Assembly: GCF_011045025.1 (NCBI RefSeq)
Contig: NZ_JAAKZX010000007.1
Coordinates: forward strand, 1-64,000
Direction of reading: 5' to 3'
Length of the DNA stretch: 64,000 bases
From: Streptomyces ureilyticus
GTDB lineage: Bacteria; Actinomycetota; Actinomycetes; Streptomycetales; Streptomycetaceae
Made by a program: the position numbers and the translations under genes. Shown here in pieces: positions 26,340 to 34,636 of this stretch. Under the pieces are notes generated by a model. The model worked only from the letters and a program-made list of their open reading frames with translations. It made no database searches and was not told the DNA's origin. Every line of letters begins with the position of its first letter. Position 1 is the stretch's first letter.

Positions 26340-28046
26340 ATGGCATCGGAAAAACGTGGCTCACTGGTGTGTGTAGGCACCGGAATCAGGGCGATCGGAC
26401 AGGCGACTCTCGAAGCCAAGAACCACATCGCCGCCGCCGACAAGGTGTATTACGTCTGTACCGACCCGGTGTCGGAGGAATGGGTCCGCAAGCTCAATCC
26501 CACCGCCGAAACGCTCTACACCTTTTACGGTGACGGCAAGAACCGGCTCGAAACCTATCGGCAGATGACCCAGGCGATGGTGGACGCCGTACATGCCGGG
26601 CAGCGGGTCTGCGGGGTCTTTTACGGACACCCCGGCGTTTTCGCAATGCCGACCCATGACGCGATCCGCATTCTGCGTGCGGAGGGCTATGAGGCCACGA
26701 TGCAGCCCGGGGTGTCCGCCGAGGACAACCTGTATGCCGACCTCGGTATCGACCCGGCGAAGTACGGCTGCCAGATGTACGAGGCCACTCACCTTCTCGC
26801 CACCGGCCGTTCGCTGGACACCTCGGTGCCGGCGATCATCTGGCAGATCGGCAGTGTCGGTGATCCTGGGTTCAACCTCAGTGGGTTCAAGGGCGCGCAC
26901 GTCCCCGTCCTGGTCGAGTACCTCGAGAAGACGTACGGCCCGGACCACGAAGTCACCGTCTACGAGGCCGCCGTGTTCCCCGGCCAGAAGTGCCGGACGG
27001 ACACCATGGCCCTGCACGAACTCGGCACCGCACAACTCACCGGGATCAGCACCCTCTACGTCCCGCCGAAGGACAAGCCGCAGCCCGACCGCGACATGAT
27101 CAAGCGCCTGAAACTCAGGCAGCAGTTCACCACCCGGCCCACCACGGCCACCGTCACCGCTCCGGACTCGGAGTCCGACTCCGACCAGGGCACGACGACA
27201 GCAGCGGATCCGGGCAAGACGACGCCACCGAAAAGGCGCGGCGCACTCGTGTGCGTGGGGAGCGGCATCAGGTCGATCGGGCAGGTGACCCTCGAAGCCA
27301 AGAACCACATCGCCGCCGCCGACAAGGTGTACTGCCTGTGCTCCGACCCGATGTCGGAGGAATGGGTGCGCAAGCTCAACCCCACCGCCGAAACGCTCTA
27401 CACCCTCTACGGCGACGGCAAGAACCGGATCGAAACCTATCGGCAGATGACCCAGGCGATGGTGGACGCCGTACATGCCGGGCAGCGGGTCTGCGGGGTC
27501 TTCTACGGACACCCCGGCGTTTTCGCGACGCCCACGCACAACGCGATCCGCATCCTGCGTGCGGAGGGCTACGAGGCCACCATGCAGCCCGGGGTGTCCG
27601 CCGAAGACAACCTGTATGCCGACCTCGGTATCGACCCGGCCAAACACGGCTGCCAGATGTACGAAGCCACCCATCTGCTGACCACCGGCCGGACGCTCGA
27701 CCCCACGGCAACCGTGATCATCTGGCAGATCAGCTGCGTCGGCGAACTGGGGTTCAACCTCAGCGGATACACCGGTGAGCACGTCCCCGCTCTCGTCGAG
27801 TACCTCGAGAAGACCTACGGCCCGGACCACGAAGTCACCGTCTACGAGGCCGCCGTGTTCCCCGGCCAGAAGTGCCGGATGGACGCCATGCCCCTGCACG
27901 AACTCGGCACCGCACGACTCACCGGGGTCAGCACCCTCTACGTCCCGCCGAAGCACAAGCCGAAGCCCGACCAGGACATGATCCAACGCCTGAAACTCAG
28001 GGAGACGTTCACCACCCGGCCCACCATGGCCACCGCCTCCACCTGA
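26340..28046 (+). CDS. Double-domain borosin-type peptide backbone N-methyltransferase
   Basis: A 568-aa protein made of two tandem copies (residues about 6-262 and 298-560) of the SAM-dependent methyltransferase domain of borosins (fungal OphMA and its bacterial relatives). These enzymes put methyl groups on peptide-bond nitrogens. Each copy has VCVGTGIRAIGQ or VCVGSGIRSIGQ at the SAM site, FYGHPGVF, and MQPGVSAEDNLYADLGIDP. The OphMA catalytic Tyr/Tyr/Arg/Tyr set is kept in both: Y60, Y63, R69 and Y73 in copy 1, and the equivalent LYTLYGDGKNRIETY in copy 2. The linker is Ser/Thr/Asp-rich. Unlike OphMA, no core peptide is fused. GGGTGAG precedes ATG 26340. The precursor starts 55 nt downstream. 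Confidence 0.93.
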   Translation: MASEKRGSLVCVGTGIRAIGQATLEAKNHIAAADKVYYVCTDPVSEEWVRKLNPTAETLYTFYGDGKNRLETYRQMTQAMVDAVHAGQRVCGVFYGHPGVFAMPTHDAIRILRAEGYEATMQPGVSAEDNLYADLGIDPAKYGCQMYEATHLLATGRSLDTSVPAIIWQIGSVGDPGFNLSGFKGAHVPVLVEYLEKTYGPDHEVTVYEAAVFPGQKCRTDTMALHELGTAQLTGISTLYVPPKDKPQPDRDMIKRLKLRQQFTTRPTTATVTAPDSESDSDQGTTTAADPGKTTPPKRRGALVCVGSGIRSIGQVTLEAKNHIAAADKVYCLCSDPMSEEWVRKLNPTAETLYTLYGDGKNRIETYRQMTQAMVDAVHAGQRVCGVFYGHPGVFATPTHNAIRILRAEGYEATMQPGVSAEDNLYADLGIDPAKHGCQMYEATHLLTTGRTLDPTATVIIWQISCVGELGFNLSGYTGEHVPALVEYLEKTYGPDHEVTVYEAAVFPGQKCRMDAMPLHELGTARLTGVSTLYVPPKHKPKPDQDMIQRLKLRETFTTRPTMATAST

Positions 28047-28101
28047 CCAAAACGACAAAGGCCGCACCAAGAGTCACACGAAAAGAAAGGGAACCTTGCA
28101 G

Positions 28102-28707
28102 ATGGCTACCAGCGCGTTGACGAATCTCCTCACGGAGATCTCCGAAGACCCCGCTCGACTGACCGAATGGCTGGAGGACCCCGACAGCTACATGAACCGC
28201 GCAGGACTGACCGAGGAGGAGACGCGGGCCCTGCGCAGCGCCAGCGGCGGTGCCATCCGGCACAGCATCATCAACTCGGTCACGCTCGAGGCCGACCGGT
28301 CCGAGCTCATGGCCGAGATCCTCTTCAAGGCCTGGAGCGACGACGACTTCCGTGAGCAGTTGCGGACCGACCCCCGCGCCGTACTGGAACGGCTGTTCAC
28401 CCGGAGGCTCCCCGGGATCGAGTTCCAGGTCCACGAGGAGACGCCCGACGTCCGGCACATCGTCATCCCCTGGCTGCCACCGGATGTCGAGGAGGAGACC
28501 CGCAAGAACAGTCGCAAGCTCCGCGAGATCGCCGAAGCCGGCGGTCCACGTACCCTGCTGCGCCCAGGAAACGACGAGATCCCGGTTGTCGAGGCTCAGG
28601 GCAGCGAATCGGCAGTAGTGCCGCCGCCGGACACCAGCAACCTCCAGGTCGTCACCGTCACCGACGACATCATCATCGTCGACGCCATCTTCGCCCAAGA
28701 GGAATGA
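28102..28707 (+). CDS. RiPP precursor: borosin-binding domain + nitrile-hydratase-like leader + core
   Basis: A 201-aa protein that I read as the substrate of the methyltransferases. Residues 5-57 (LTNLLTEISEDPARLTEWL... DPDSYMNRAGLTEEETRAL) match the helical borosin-binding domain of split-borosin precursors and the clasp of OphMA. Residues about 65-127 match a nitrile-hydratase alpha-like leader (EILFKAWSDDDFREQL, then ETPDVRHIVIPWLPP). A charged linker leads to a short acidic, V/I-rich C-terminus (NLQVVTVTDDIIIVDAIF), the likely core, like the V/I-rich cores of borosins. No catalytic motif is seen. AAAGGGA precedes ATG 28102. It sits between two methyltransferase genes, 55 nt and 111 nt away. 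Confidence 0.85.
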   Translation: MATSALTNLLTEISEDPARLTEWLEDPDSYMNRAGLTEEETRALRSASGGAIRHSIINSVTLEADRSELMAEILFKAWSDDDFREQLRTDPRAVLERLFTRRLPGIEFQVHEETPDVRHIVIPWLPPDVEEETRKNSRKLREIAEAGGPRTLLRPGNDEIPVVEAQGSESAVVPPPDTSNLQVVTVTDDIIIVDAIFAQEE

Positions 28708-28818
28708 CCGACGCATGACGGCGAGTCCCCCAGCTGCCTGACCCACCGCGGCGTGGCGCCACACCGGGCGCCGCGCCGCCTCACAGCGCATCCCGGCAAT
28801 ACGGAAGCAGGTGACACG

Positions 28819-29604
28819 ATGGGAAACGCGCCCGGCTCGCTTGTCGTGGTCGGCTCCGGAATCACGGCCGTGGCACACATCACGGACGAGTCCCGTCAGG
28901 AGATCGAATCGGCGGACAAGGTCTACTACGGCCTGGCGGACGACGTGACCGCCCTCTGGATCCGTTCCCTCAACCCCACCGCCGAGACCCTGTACACCTT
29001 CTACGGCGACGGCACTCCGCGGCTGGAGTCCTATGCCCGGATGGTCGACCTGATCACCTCTCGGGTGCGCGAGGGGCAGCGGGTCTGCGCCGTCTTCTAC
29101 GGGCACCCCGGTGTGTTCGTCAACGCCAGCCACGACGCCGTGCGGCTGCTGCGCACCGAGGGATACGAGGCCCGTATGCTCCCGGCCGTCTCGGCGGCAG
29201 ACTGCCTGTTCGCCGACCTCGGCATCGATCCCGCCGCGACCGGCTGCCGGATGTACGAGGCGACGGACTTCCTCGCCGCCGGACGTGCGGCCGACCCCAC
29301 CGCCTCCCTGATTCTCTGGCAGGTCGGGGTGGTCGGTGCCCCCGGGTTCAGCCTGTCGGGAACGGGCCACCCCTGGCTGCCTGACCTGGTCAGCCGGCTG
29401 GAGCAGACCTACGGGCCGGACTTCGAGGTCGTCGTGTACGAGGCGGCGCAGTTCACGGTGAGCGCGCCACGCGTCGACCGGGTCCCTCTGAGGGAACTGT
29501 GCGACACCCCCCTCTCCGGTATCAGCACCCTGTACGTTCCGCCCGCGGAGAACCCGCAGGTGGGCGTGGGGACCGACAGCATCGCAGCGGGGGTGGACTC
29601 CTGA
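28819..29604 (+). CDS. Single-domain borosin-type N-methyltransferase
   Basis: A 261-aa methyltransferase of the same family as the two domains at 26340, but clearly more distant from them than they are from each other. It has LVVVGSGITAVAHIT at the SAM site, FYGHPGVFVNASHDA, LPAVSAADCLFADLGIDP and GCRMYEATDF. The catalytic set is kept in LYTFYGDGTPRLESY. No core or leader sequence is fused to it. GCAGG lies before ATG 28819. Its stop overlaps the radical SAM start (TGATG), so the two enzymes are translationally coupled and probably act on the same precursor. Confidence 0.92.
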   Translation: MGNAPGSLVVVGSGITAVAHITDESRQEIESADKVYYGLADDVTALWIRSLNPTAETLYTFYGDGTPRLESYARMVDLITSRVREGQRVCAVFYGHPGVFVNASHDAVRLLRTEGYEARMLPAVSAADCLFADLGIDPAATGCRMYEATDFLAAGRAADPTASLILWQVGVVGAPGFSLSGTGHPWLPDLVSRLEQTYGPDFEVVVYEAAQFTVSAPRVDRVPLRELCDTPLSGISTLYVPPAENPQVGVGTDSIAAGVDS

Positions 29605-31607
29605 TGAGTGGTTACGTGCCGGACCCGGCCGTCTGCCTGGTGTCGATGCCCTACGCCGGGTTGCCGCGACCGTCGATGGCGCTGGGCCTGTTGCAGGGGA
29701 TCCTGCGCAGGGACGGCATCCCCAGCACGGTGCTGCACGCGAACCTGTGGTTCGCCGACCGGGTCGGGATACCCCTGTACGAGACGTGCGCCAGCCAGGC
29801 GCCCCCCACCCTGCTGATGGGGGAGTGGACGTTCGCGGAGGCGGCCTTCCCGGAGCCGGGTGCCCGGCAGCGGGACGACGCCTACCTCGAGAGGCTGCGG
29901 GCCGCGTTCGCCCACATGCCCGCGTTCGCCGACCGGGCGGACCTCACGATCAAGCGCCTGCACCGACTGCGTTCGGAGGCTGGTGGTTTTGTGGATGTGG
30001 TGGCCCGGCGGGTGCTGGAGACGGGTGCGCGGGTGGTGGGGTGCACCTCGATGTTCGAGCAGCATGTGGCGTCGTTGGCGCTGCTGCGGCGGGTCCGTGA
30101 GCTGGACCCGACGGTGGTCACCCTGCTGGGCGGGGCGAACTGCGAGACGGTGATGGGCGAGGCGACGCACCGCTGCTTTCCCTGGGTGGACTACGTGGTC
30201 TCCGGCGAGGCGGACGGGATCATCACCCCCCTGTGCCGGCTGGTACTGGAGCACGGGCGGGACGTACCGGCGGAGGCATTGCCCCAGGGCGTTCTCGGTC
30301 CGGCGCACCGCACCGGGACGGGCACCACACGCTTGCCCCGCACGATGTTCCGTGACCTGGACACGCTGCCGCCACCGGCGTACGAGGACTGGTTCGAGCA
30401 ACTGGCCGGGCTCTCGGTGGGCGCGTACATCACGCCCGGTCTGCTCGTGGAGTCCTCCCGCGGCTGCTGGTGGGGCGACCGCCATCAGTGCACGTTCTGC
30501 GGGCTGAACGGCAGCAGCATGGTCTTCAACTCCAAGTCGCCGCAGGGGGTGTTGGAGGAGTTGCACGAGCTGGAGCGGCGGCACGGCGTGACGGCCTTCG
30601 AGTTCGTCGACAACATCCTCGACATGGGCTACTTCCCGACGCTCATGCAGGCCCTGGCCGACGAGGGCGCCTCCCGGCGGAGTCTGTTCTTCGAGGTGAA
30701 GGCGAATCTGAACCGCCGTCAGGTGAAGGGGCTGGCGGACGCCGGCGTCACCTGGGTGCAGCCGGGGATCGAGAGCCTGCACACCGACATCCTGCAGCTG
30801 ATGGACAAGGGGGTGACCGGCTGGCAGAACGTCCAACTGCTCAAGTGGGCCCGCGAGTTCGGAGTGCGGATGTTCTGGAACATCATCTGGGACTTCCCCG
30901 ACGAGCAGGACGAGGCGTACACGCAGATGGCCCGCTGGATCCCGCTGCTGGAGCATCTGCAGCCGCCGAGCGGCATCACCCGGCTGCGGTACGACCGGTA
31001 CAGCGTCTATGAGCAGGAGGCGCACCGGCGTGGTCTGGTGCTCAGCCCTGTGCTGTCCATGCGGGACGTCTACCCGGTGAGCACGGCCGATCTGCAGGAC
31101 CTGACCTACTTCTTCGCCGCCGACACGACGCTCGGCATCGATCGGCCGACGGACCCCGGTCCGCCAGGTGCCCCCGCATCGCGTCCGGGAATCGACGCAC
31201 TCCGAAAGGCCGTATCCCGCTGGCAGCAAGCGCAACGCGGCGACCCGCAACCGGCGCTGACCATGGCCGACCGGGACGACGGACTGTGGATCACCGACAC
31301 CCGCAGCGGTGCCGGGCCGTCGCAGACCAGGCTGACGGATGTGGCCCGCGCCGTGTGTCTCGCGTGTGACGCGGCCCCCCGGCCGGAGCGGCTGCGCGAG
31401 GTGCTCCGCCGCGACCACTCCCTGGACGTTTCGCAGCGGCAGATCGACGACGCCCTCGCTGAACTCGTCGAACAGCGGCTCGTGCTGGAGATCGACGGCC
31501 GCTTGGTGGGGCTGGCACTGAGCGGCGTACGACCCGTGCGCATGACGTCCGACGGATTCCCCGGCGGGTACGTCGACGTCCGTGCCGCCGCGGCGGCGGC
31601 ACGCTAG
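29604..31607 (+). CDS. RiPP maturation radical SAM enzyme with B12-binding-like domain, copy B
   Basis: A 667-aa paralogue of copy A (20431). The N-terminus is CLVSMPYAGLPRPSMALGLL and the B12-binding-like region includes VVTLLGGANCETVMG. The radical SAM cluster motif is RGCWWGDRHQCTFCGLN, with the cysteines at about residues 288, 296 and 299. The C-terminal region ends with FPGGYVDVRAAA, as in copy A (FPGGYVNVRAAA). The start is the ATG in a TGATG junction with the methyltransferase. Proposed reaction: radical methylation of unactivated carbon, or another change, on the precursor core. Keeping two such enzymes suggests two sites or two steps. Confidence 0.9.
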   Translation: MSGYVPDPAVCLVSMPYAGLPRPSMALGLLQGILRRDGIPSTVLHANLWFADRVGIPLYETCASQAPPTLLMGEWTFAEAAFPEPGARQRDDAYLERLRAAFAHMPAFADRADLTIKRLHRLRSEAGGFVDVVARRVLETGARVVGCTSMFEQHVASLALLRRVRELDPTVVTLLGGANCETVMGEATHRCFPWVDYVVSGEADGIITPLCRLVLEHGRDVPAEALPQGVLGPAHRTGTGTTRLPRTMFRDLDTLPPPAYEDWFEQLAGLSVGAYITPGLLVESSRGCWWGDRHQCTFCGLNGSSMVFNSKSPQGVLEELHELERRHGVTAFEFVDNILDMGYFPTLMQALADEGASRRSLFFEVKANLNRRQVKGLADAGVTWVQPGIESLHTDILQLMDKGVTGWQNVQLLKWAREFGVRMFWNIIWDFPDEQDEAYTQMARWIPLLEHLQPPSGITRLRYDRYSVYEQEAHRRGLVLSPVLSMRDVYPVSTADLQDLTYFFAADTTLGIDRPTDPGPPGAPASRPGIDALRKAVSRWQQAQRGDPQPALTMADRDDGLWITDTRSGAGPSQTRLTDVARAVCLACDAAPRPERLREVLRRDHSLDVSQRQIDDALAELVEQRLVLEIDGRLVGLALSGVRPVRMTSDGFPGGYVDVRAAAAAAR

Positions 31608-31740
31608 CCGGGCGCGGGACCGCGATGGCGGAGAGAGCAGGCGGTATGGCCGGACTGACAGCGGCGTGGACTTCCGCCCCTGGGCCGCGGGTTGCCGTCC
31701 CTGAGCACGGGGAGCACCGCACTGGCGGGGAGTGGTCCCG

Positions 31741-33741
31741 GTGAGTCCCGGACGGCATCGATCCGGGCGCCGCCGCCGGCAGGCGTACGACGACGGCAGG
31801 GCGGGGAGGGCGCGGACGGCCAAGGGCGCACCCTCCCCGGGCTCGGCTGCCGGAGACTCCGGGACGCGCGTGCGGATCGGCCGACTGCCGGCTGTCATGG
31901 CCAGTTCCCTGGGGCTGCTCATGCGGGCCGCTCCGGCACTGACCGCCGTCCTCGTGCTACTGCAGATCCTCAACGCGGTCGGGCAGGCGGCGCTTCTCAC
32001 GCTGCTGGGCCGGATCGTCGGCCGTCTCGTGGTGCCCGACGCGAGCGCGGCCTCCCTGTCGCTGCCCGGCCTGGTCTCCCGGCTCTCGACCGAACTCGGT
32101 GTACTGGCCGGCGTGCTGGTGCTCACCCAGGCCACTCAACTGCTCCAGGCGAACCTGCGGTTGCTGCTGACACAGCGGGTGACCTGGTACACCTTCGAAC
32201 GGCTGCTGGACGTGGCGGTCGAGGCCGACCCGGCGGAGTTCGACCGGCCCGAGTTCCACAATCGAATGGAGCGTGCGAAGGGTGCCAGTACCCGGCCGAC
32301 GCAGATATCCAACAGCCTGCTCGCGCTGATCGGCTCGGTCAGCTCCGTGGTGAGTCTCTCCGCGGTGTTGCTCGCGGTGTTTCCGCCCCTGGTTCCCCTG
32401 CTGTTCCTCGCTGTCATCCCGCTGTTGTGGGCCAACGCCGCGTCGTCCCGCCGGGCGTACCAGCTGACCGTGACGCTCAGCGAGCACGAGCATCGGCGCG
32501 TCTATCTGCGCGGTCTGCTGATGAGCCGCCGCTCGGCCGTCGAGGTGCAGGCCTACGGACTGGCCGGATACCTGCGGGAACTCAGCCAGCGGCTGTTCGT
32601 GCAGCGATACACGGCACTGAAGCACCTCGCGGTCCGGGCACTGCCGGGCCAGCTGTTCGGCGCCCTGGCGGCCGGGGCCGTGCTGACGGCCGGGATCGGT
32701 ACCGTCGCGGCGCTGGCCCTGCGCGGCAGCATCTCGCCGGCTGCCGCCGGCTCCGCCGTCTTCGTCGTCATGCAGTTGGGAGGCGCACTGGGCGGCATGG
32801 GGCTGACGGTCAGTCAGCTCTATGACAGTGCCGTGTTCCTGGAGGACTACCGGGCCTTCCGGGCACTCCTGCCCGGCCTGGAGCGTCGCCGGTCCGCCCT
32901 CCGTCCGGCGCCGCGCGACTTCACCACCATCTACGTGGACAACGTGACCTTCACCTACCCCGCAGCGGACCGGCCGGCGATCAGCGAGGTGTCGATGAGG
33001 CTGAACCGCGGCGAAATCGTCGCACTGGTGGGTGAGAACGGATCGGGCAAGACCACGCTGGCCAAACTCGTGTGCAATCTCTACTCACCCCAGCAGGGGT
33101 GCGTCTGGTGGGACTACTGCGATCTGGCCACGGTGGATCCCGAGGAGATACGCGAATCCATCGCGGTCCTGATGCAGGACTTCGGCCGTTACCTGTTCTC
33201 CGTCGCCGACAACATCGGCGTGGGCCGGGTGAACCAGATCGACGACCGCGAAGCGATCATGATGGCCGCCGCGCAGGCCCGCGCCGACCAGTTCATCGCC
33301 GATCTGCCTCAGGGGTACGACACCGTCCTCGGGACCATCTTCTCCGGCAGCACCGACATCTCCGGCGGGCAGTGGCAACGCATCGCGCTGGCCCGCGCCT
33401 TCTTCCGCGCCGCACCCCTGGTCGTACTCGACGAGCCGACCGCATCCCTCGATGCCCGCGCCGAACACGAGCTGTACGAGGGCATGCGGGAACTCTTCGT
33501 CGGCCGGACGGTCCTGCTGATCACTCACCGCCTGCTGTCGGTGCGCTCGGCCGACCGCATCTACGTGCTGGACTCCGGACAGGTCGTCGAGGCCGGCACG
33601 CACGAGCACCTGATGCGGCTGGGCGGCAGATACGCGCAGATGTACCAGCTCCAGGCCGCCAACCGTGATGACGTGCTCAATCCCCACATGGGGGCGGAAT
33701 CCCAGCAGGGTGACGGACCGCTACCGCCCTGGGCCAGGTGA
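31741..33741 (+). CDS. ABC exporter (fused membrane and ATPase domains)
   Basis: A 666-aa half-size ABC exporter. After an Arg-rich N-terminus of about 50 residues, about six membrane segments follow (VLVLLQILNAVGQAALLTLLG to AGSAVFVVMQLGGALGG). The ATPase has Walker A VGENGSGKTTLAK, signature SGGQWQR, Walker B PLVVLDEPTASLDA and the switch His in LLITHRLLS. There is no C39 peptidase at the N-terminus, so leader removal needs another protease. GGGGAG lies 8 nt before GTG 31741. It is the last plus-strand gene of the cluster, 133 nt after radical SAM copy B. It probably exports the mature peptide and may give self-protection. Confidence 0.92.
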   Translation: MSPGRHRSGRRRRQAYDDGRAGRARTAKGAPSPGSAAGDSGTRVRIGRLPAVMASSLGLLMRAAPALTAVLVLLQILNAVGQAALLTLLGRIVGRLVVPDASAASLSLPGLVSRLSTELGVLAGVLVLTQATQLLQANLRLLLTQRVTWYTFERLLDVAVEADPAEFDRPEFHNRMERAKGASTRPTQISNSLLALIGSVSSVVSLSAVLLAVFPPLVPLLFLAVIPLLWANAASSRRAYQLTVTLSEHEHRRVYLRGLLMSRRSAVEVQAYGLAGYLRELSQRLFVQRYTALKHLAVRALPGQLFGALAAGAVLTAGIGTVAALALRGSISPAAAGSAVFVVMQLGGALGGMGLTVSQLYDSAVFLEDYRAFRALLPGLERRRSALRPAPRDFTTIYVDNVTFTYPAADRPAISEVSMRLNRGEIVALVGENGSGKTTLAKLVCNLYSPQQGCVWWDYCDLATVDPEEIRESIAVLMQDFGRYLFSVADNIGVGRVNQIDDREAIMMAAAQARADQFIADLPQGYDTVLGTIFSGSTDISGGQWQRIALARAFFRAAPLVVLDEPTASLDARAEHELYEGMRELFVGRTVLLITHRLLSVRSADRIYVLDSGQVVEAGTHEHLMRLGGRYAQMYQLQAANRDDVLNPHMGAESQQGDGPLPPWAR

Positions 33742-33763
33742 CCGACAGGGCATGTCACAGCTT

Positions 33764-33783
33764 CGTGCCCCTCACGGGGCGCG
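33764..33783. terminator. Bidirectional hairpin between convergent ABC genes
   Basis: CGTGCCCC (33764-33771) pairs with GGGGCGCG (33776-33783) around a TCAC loop, with one G-T wobble. It lies between the convergent exporter (stop 33741) and ABC ATPase (stop 33792) genes and can serve both. Confidence 0.6.
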
Positions 33784-33791
33784 TTCAGGTT

Positions 33792-34616
33792 TCAGTGAGT
33801 TGGAGGCGCGTCCGCCTTCATGTCCTTCACGTCCTCCAGGTCCGCCGCCTTGCCGCGCTTCGCCGCCTGGATCTGCTCGTACACGTGCGTTCGCAGCTCG
33901 GCGAAGCGTGGGGCCACCCGGGTGTGCAACTGGTCGCGCTCGGCGGGCAGATCGACCTTCAGCTGCTCCTGGACGACGGTCGGGGAGGTGGAGAGGATCA
34001 GGACCCGCTCGCCGAGGTACACCGCCTCGTCGATGTCGTGGGTCACGAAGAGGATCGTGATGCCCCGCTGTTGCCACAGGCCCCGCACCAGGTCCTCCAG
34101 GTCGGCGCGCGTCTGGGCGTCGACCGCCGCGAACGGCTCGTCCATGAGCAGGACATCCGGCTCGTATGCCAGCGCGCGGGCGATCGCCACCCGTTGCTGC
34201 ATACCGCCCGACAGCTGCCACGGGTAGGCGCCCGCGGCGTCGGTGAGACCGACCGACTCCAGGGCGTCGGCGACCAGCTCGCGCCGCCGCGACGGGCTCA
34301 ACTTCTTCTGTTTCAGGGGGAGTTCGACGTTGTCCCGCACCCGCATCCAGGGGAAGAGGCTGCGCCCGTACTCCTGGAAGACGAACGCCATCCCGGGCGG
34401 CGGGCCGCTCACTGGGCGACCGCCCAGCAGGACTTCGCCCGAGGTGGGCGTCAGCAGTCCGCCCATGCACTTCAGCAGCGTCGTCTTGCCGCAGCCCGAC
34501 GGCCCGACCAGGCAGACGAGTTCGCCCGCGTCGACGGTGAACGTGAGGTCGCGCACCGCTTCCACGCGGCGACCGGAACCCTCGTAGACCTTCTTCAGGC
34601 CTCGTACGTCCAGCAT
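33792..34616 (-). CDS. ABC transporter ATPase (nitrate/sulfonate/taurine type)
   Basis: A 274-aa ATPase of the SsuB/TauB/NrtD group. Walker A is LVGPSGCGKTTLLK, Q-loop FVFQEYGRSLFPW, signature LSGGMQQRVAIARAL, Walker B VLLMDEPFAAVDA and switch His TILFVTHDIDEA. AAAGGG precedes ATG 34616, 20 nt after the permease stop. The product powers the importer encoded by the next three genes. Neighbouring vanillate-type demethylase and IclR regulator suggest an aromatic acid as substrate rather than a sulfonate, but this is inference. Confidence 0.92.
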   Translation of the reverse strand: MLDVRGLKKVYEGSGRRVEAVRDLTFTVDAGELVCLVGPSGCGKTTLLKCMGGLLTPTSGEVLLGGRPVSGPPPGMAFVFQEYGRSLFPWMRVRDNVELPLKQKKLSPSRRRELVADALESVGLTDAAGAYPWQLSGGMQQRVAIARALAYEPDVLLMDEPFAAVDAQTRADLEDLVRGLWQQRGITILFVTHDIDEAVYLGERVLILSTSPTVVQEQLKVDLPAERDQLHTRVAPRFAELRTHVYEQIQAAKRGKAADLEDVKDMKADAPPTH

Positions 34617-34636
34617 GGACTGCCCTTTCGCAAGCG

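Noticed and set aside
26340..28046. Methyltransferase domains considered as cobalamin-biosynthesis (tetrapyrrole) methylases
   Set aside because: The fold is related, but the FYGHPGVF, PGVSAEDNLYADLGIDP and Tyr/Tyr/Arg/Tyr features match the OphMA-type peptide methyltransferases and no other cobalamin gene is nearby.
28102..28707. Precursor considered as a nitrile hydratase alpha subunit
   Set aside because: It lacks the metal-binding Cys cluster and is far too short for the catalytic domain; only the leader-like part matches.
29409..32135. 908-codon minus-strand frame opposite radical SAM copy B and the exporter
   Set aside because: Composition is that of an antisense shadow and no ribosome site or motif supports it; a similar shadow lies opposite copy A.
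31741..33741. Exporter considered as a peptidase-containing (C39) bacteriocin transporter
   Set aside because: The N-terminus is a short Arg-rich stretch with no Cys/His protease motif, so leader cleavage cannot be assigned to it.
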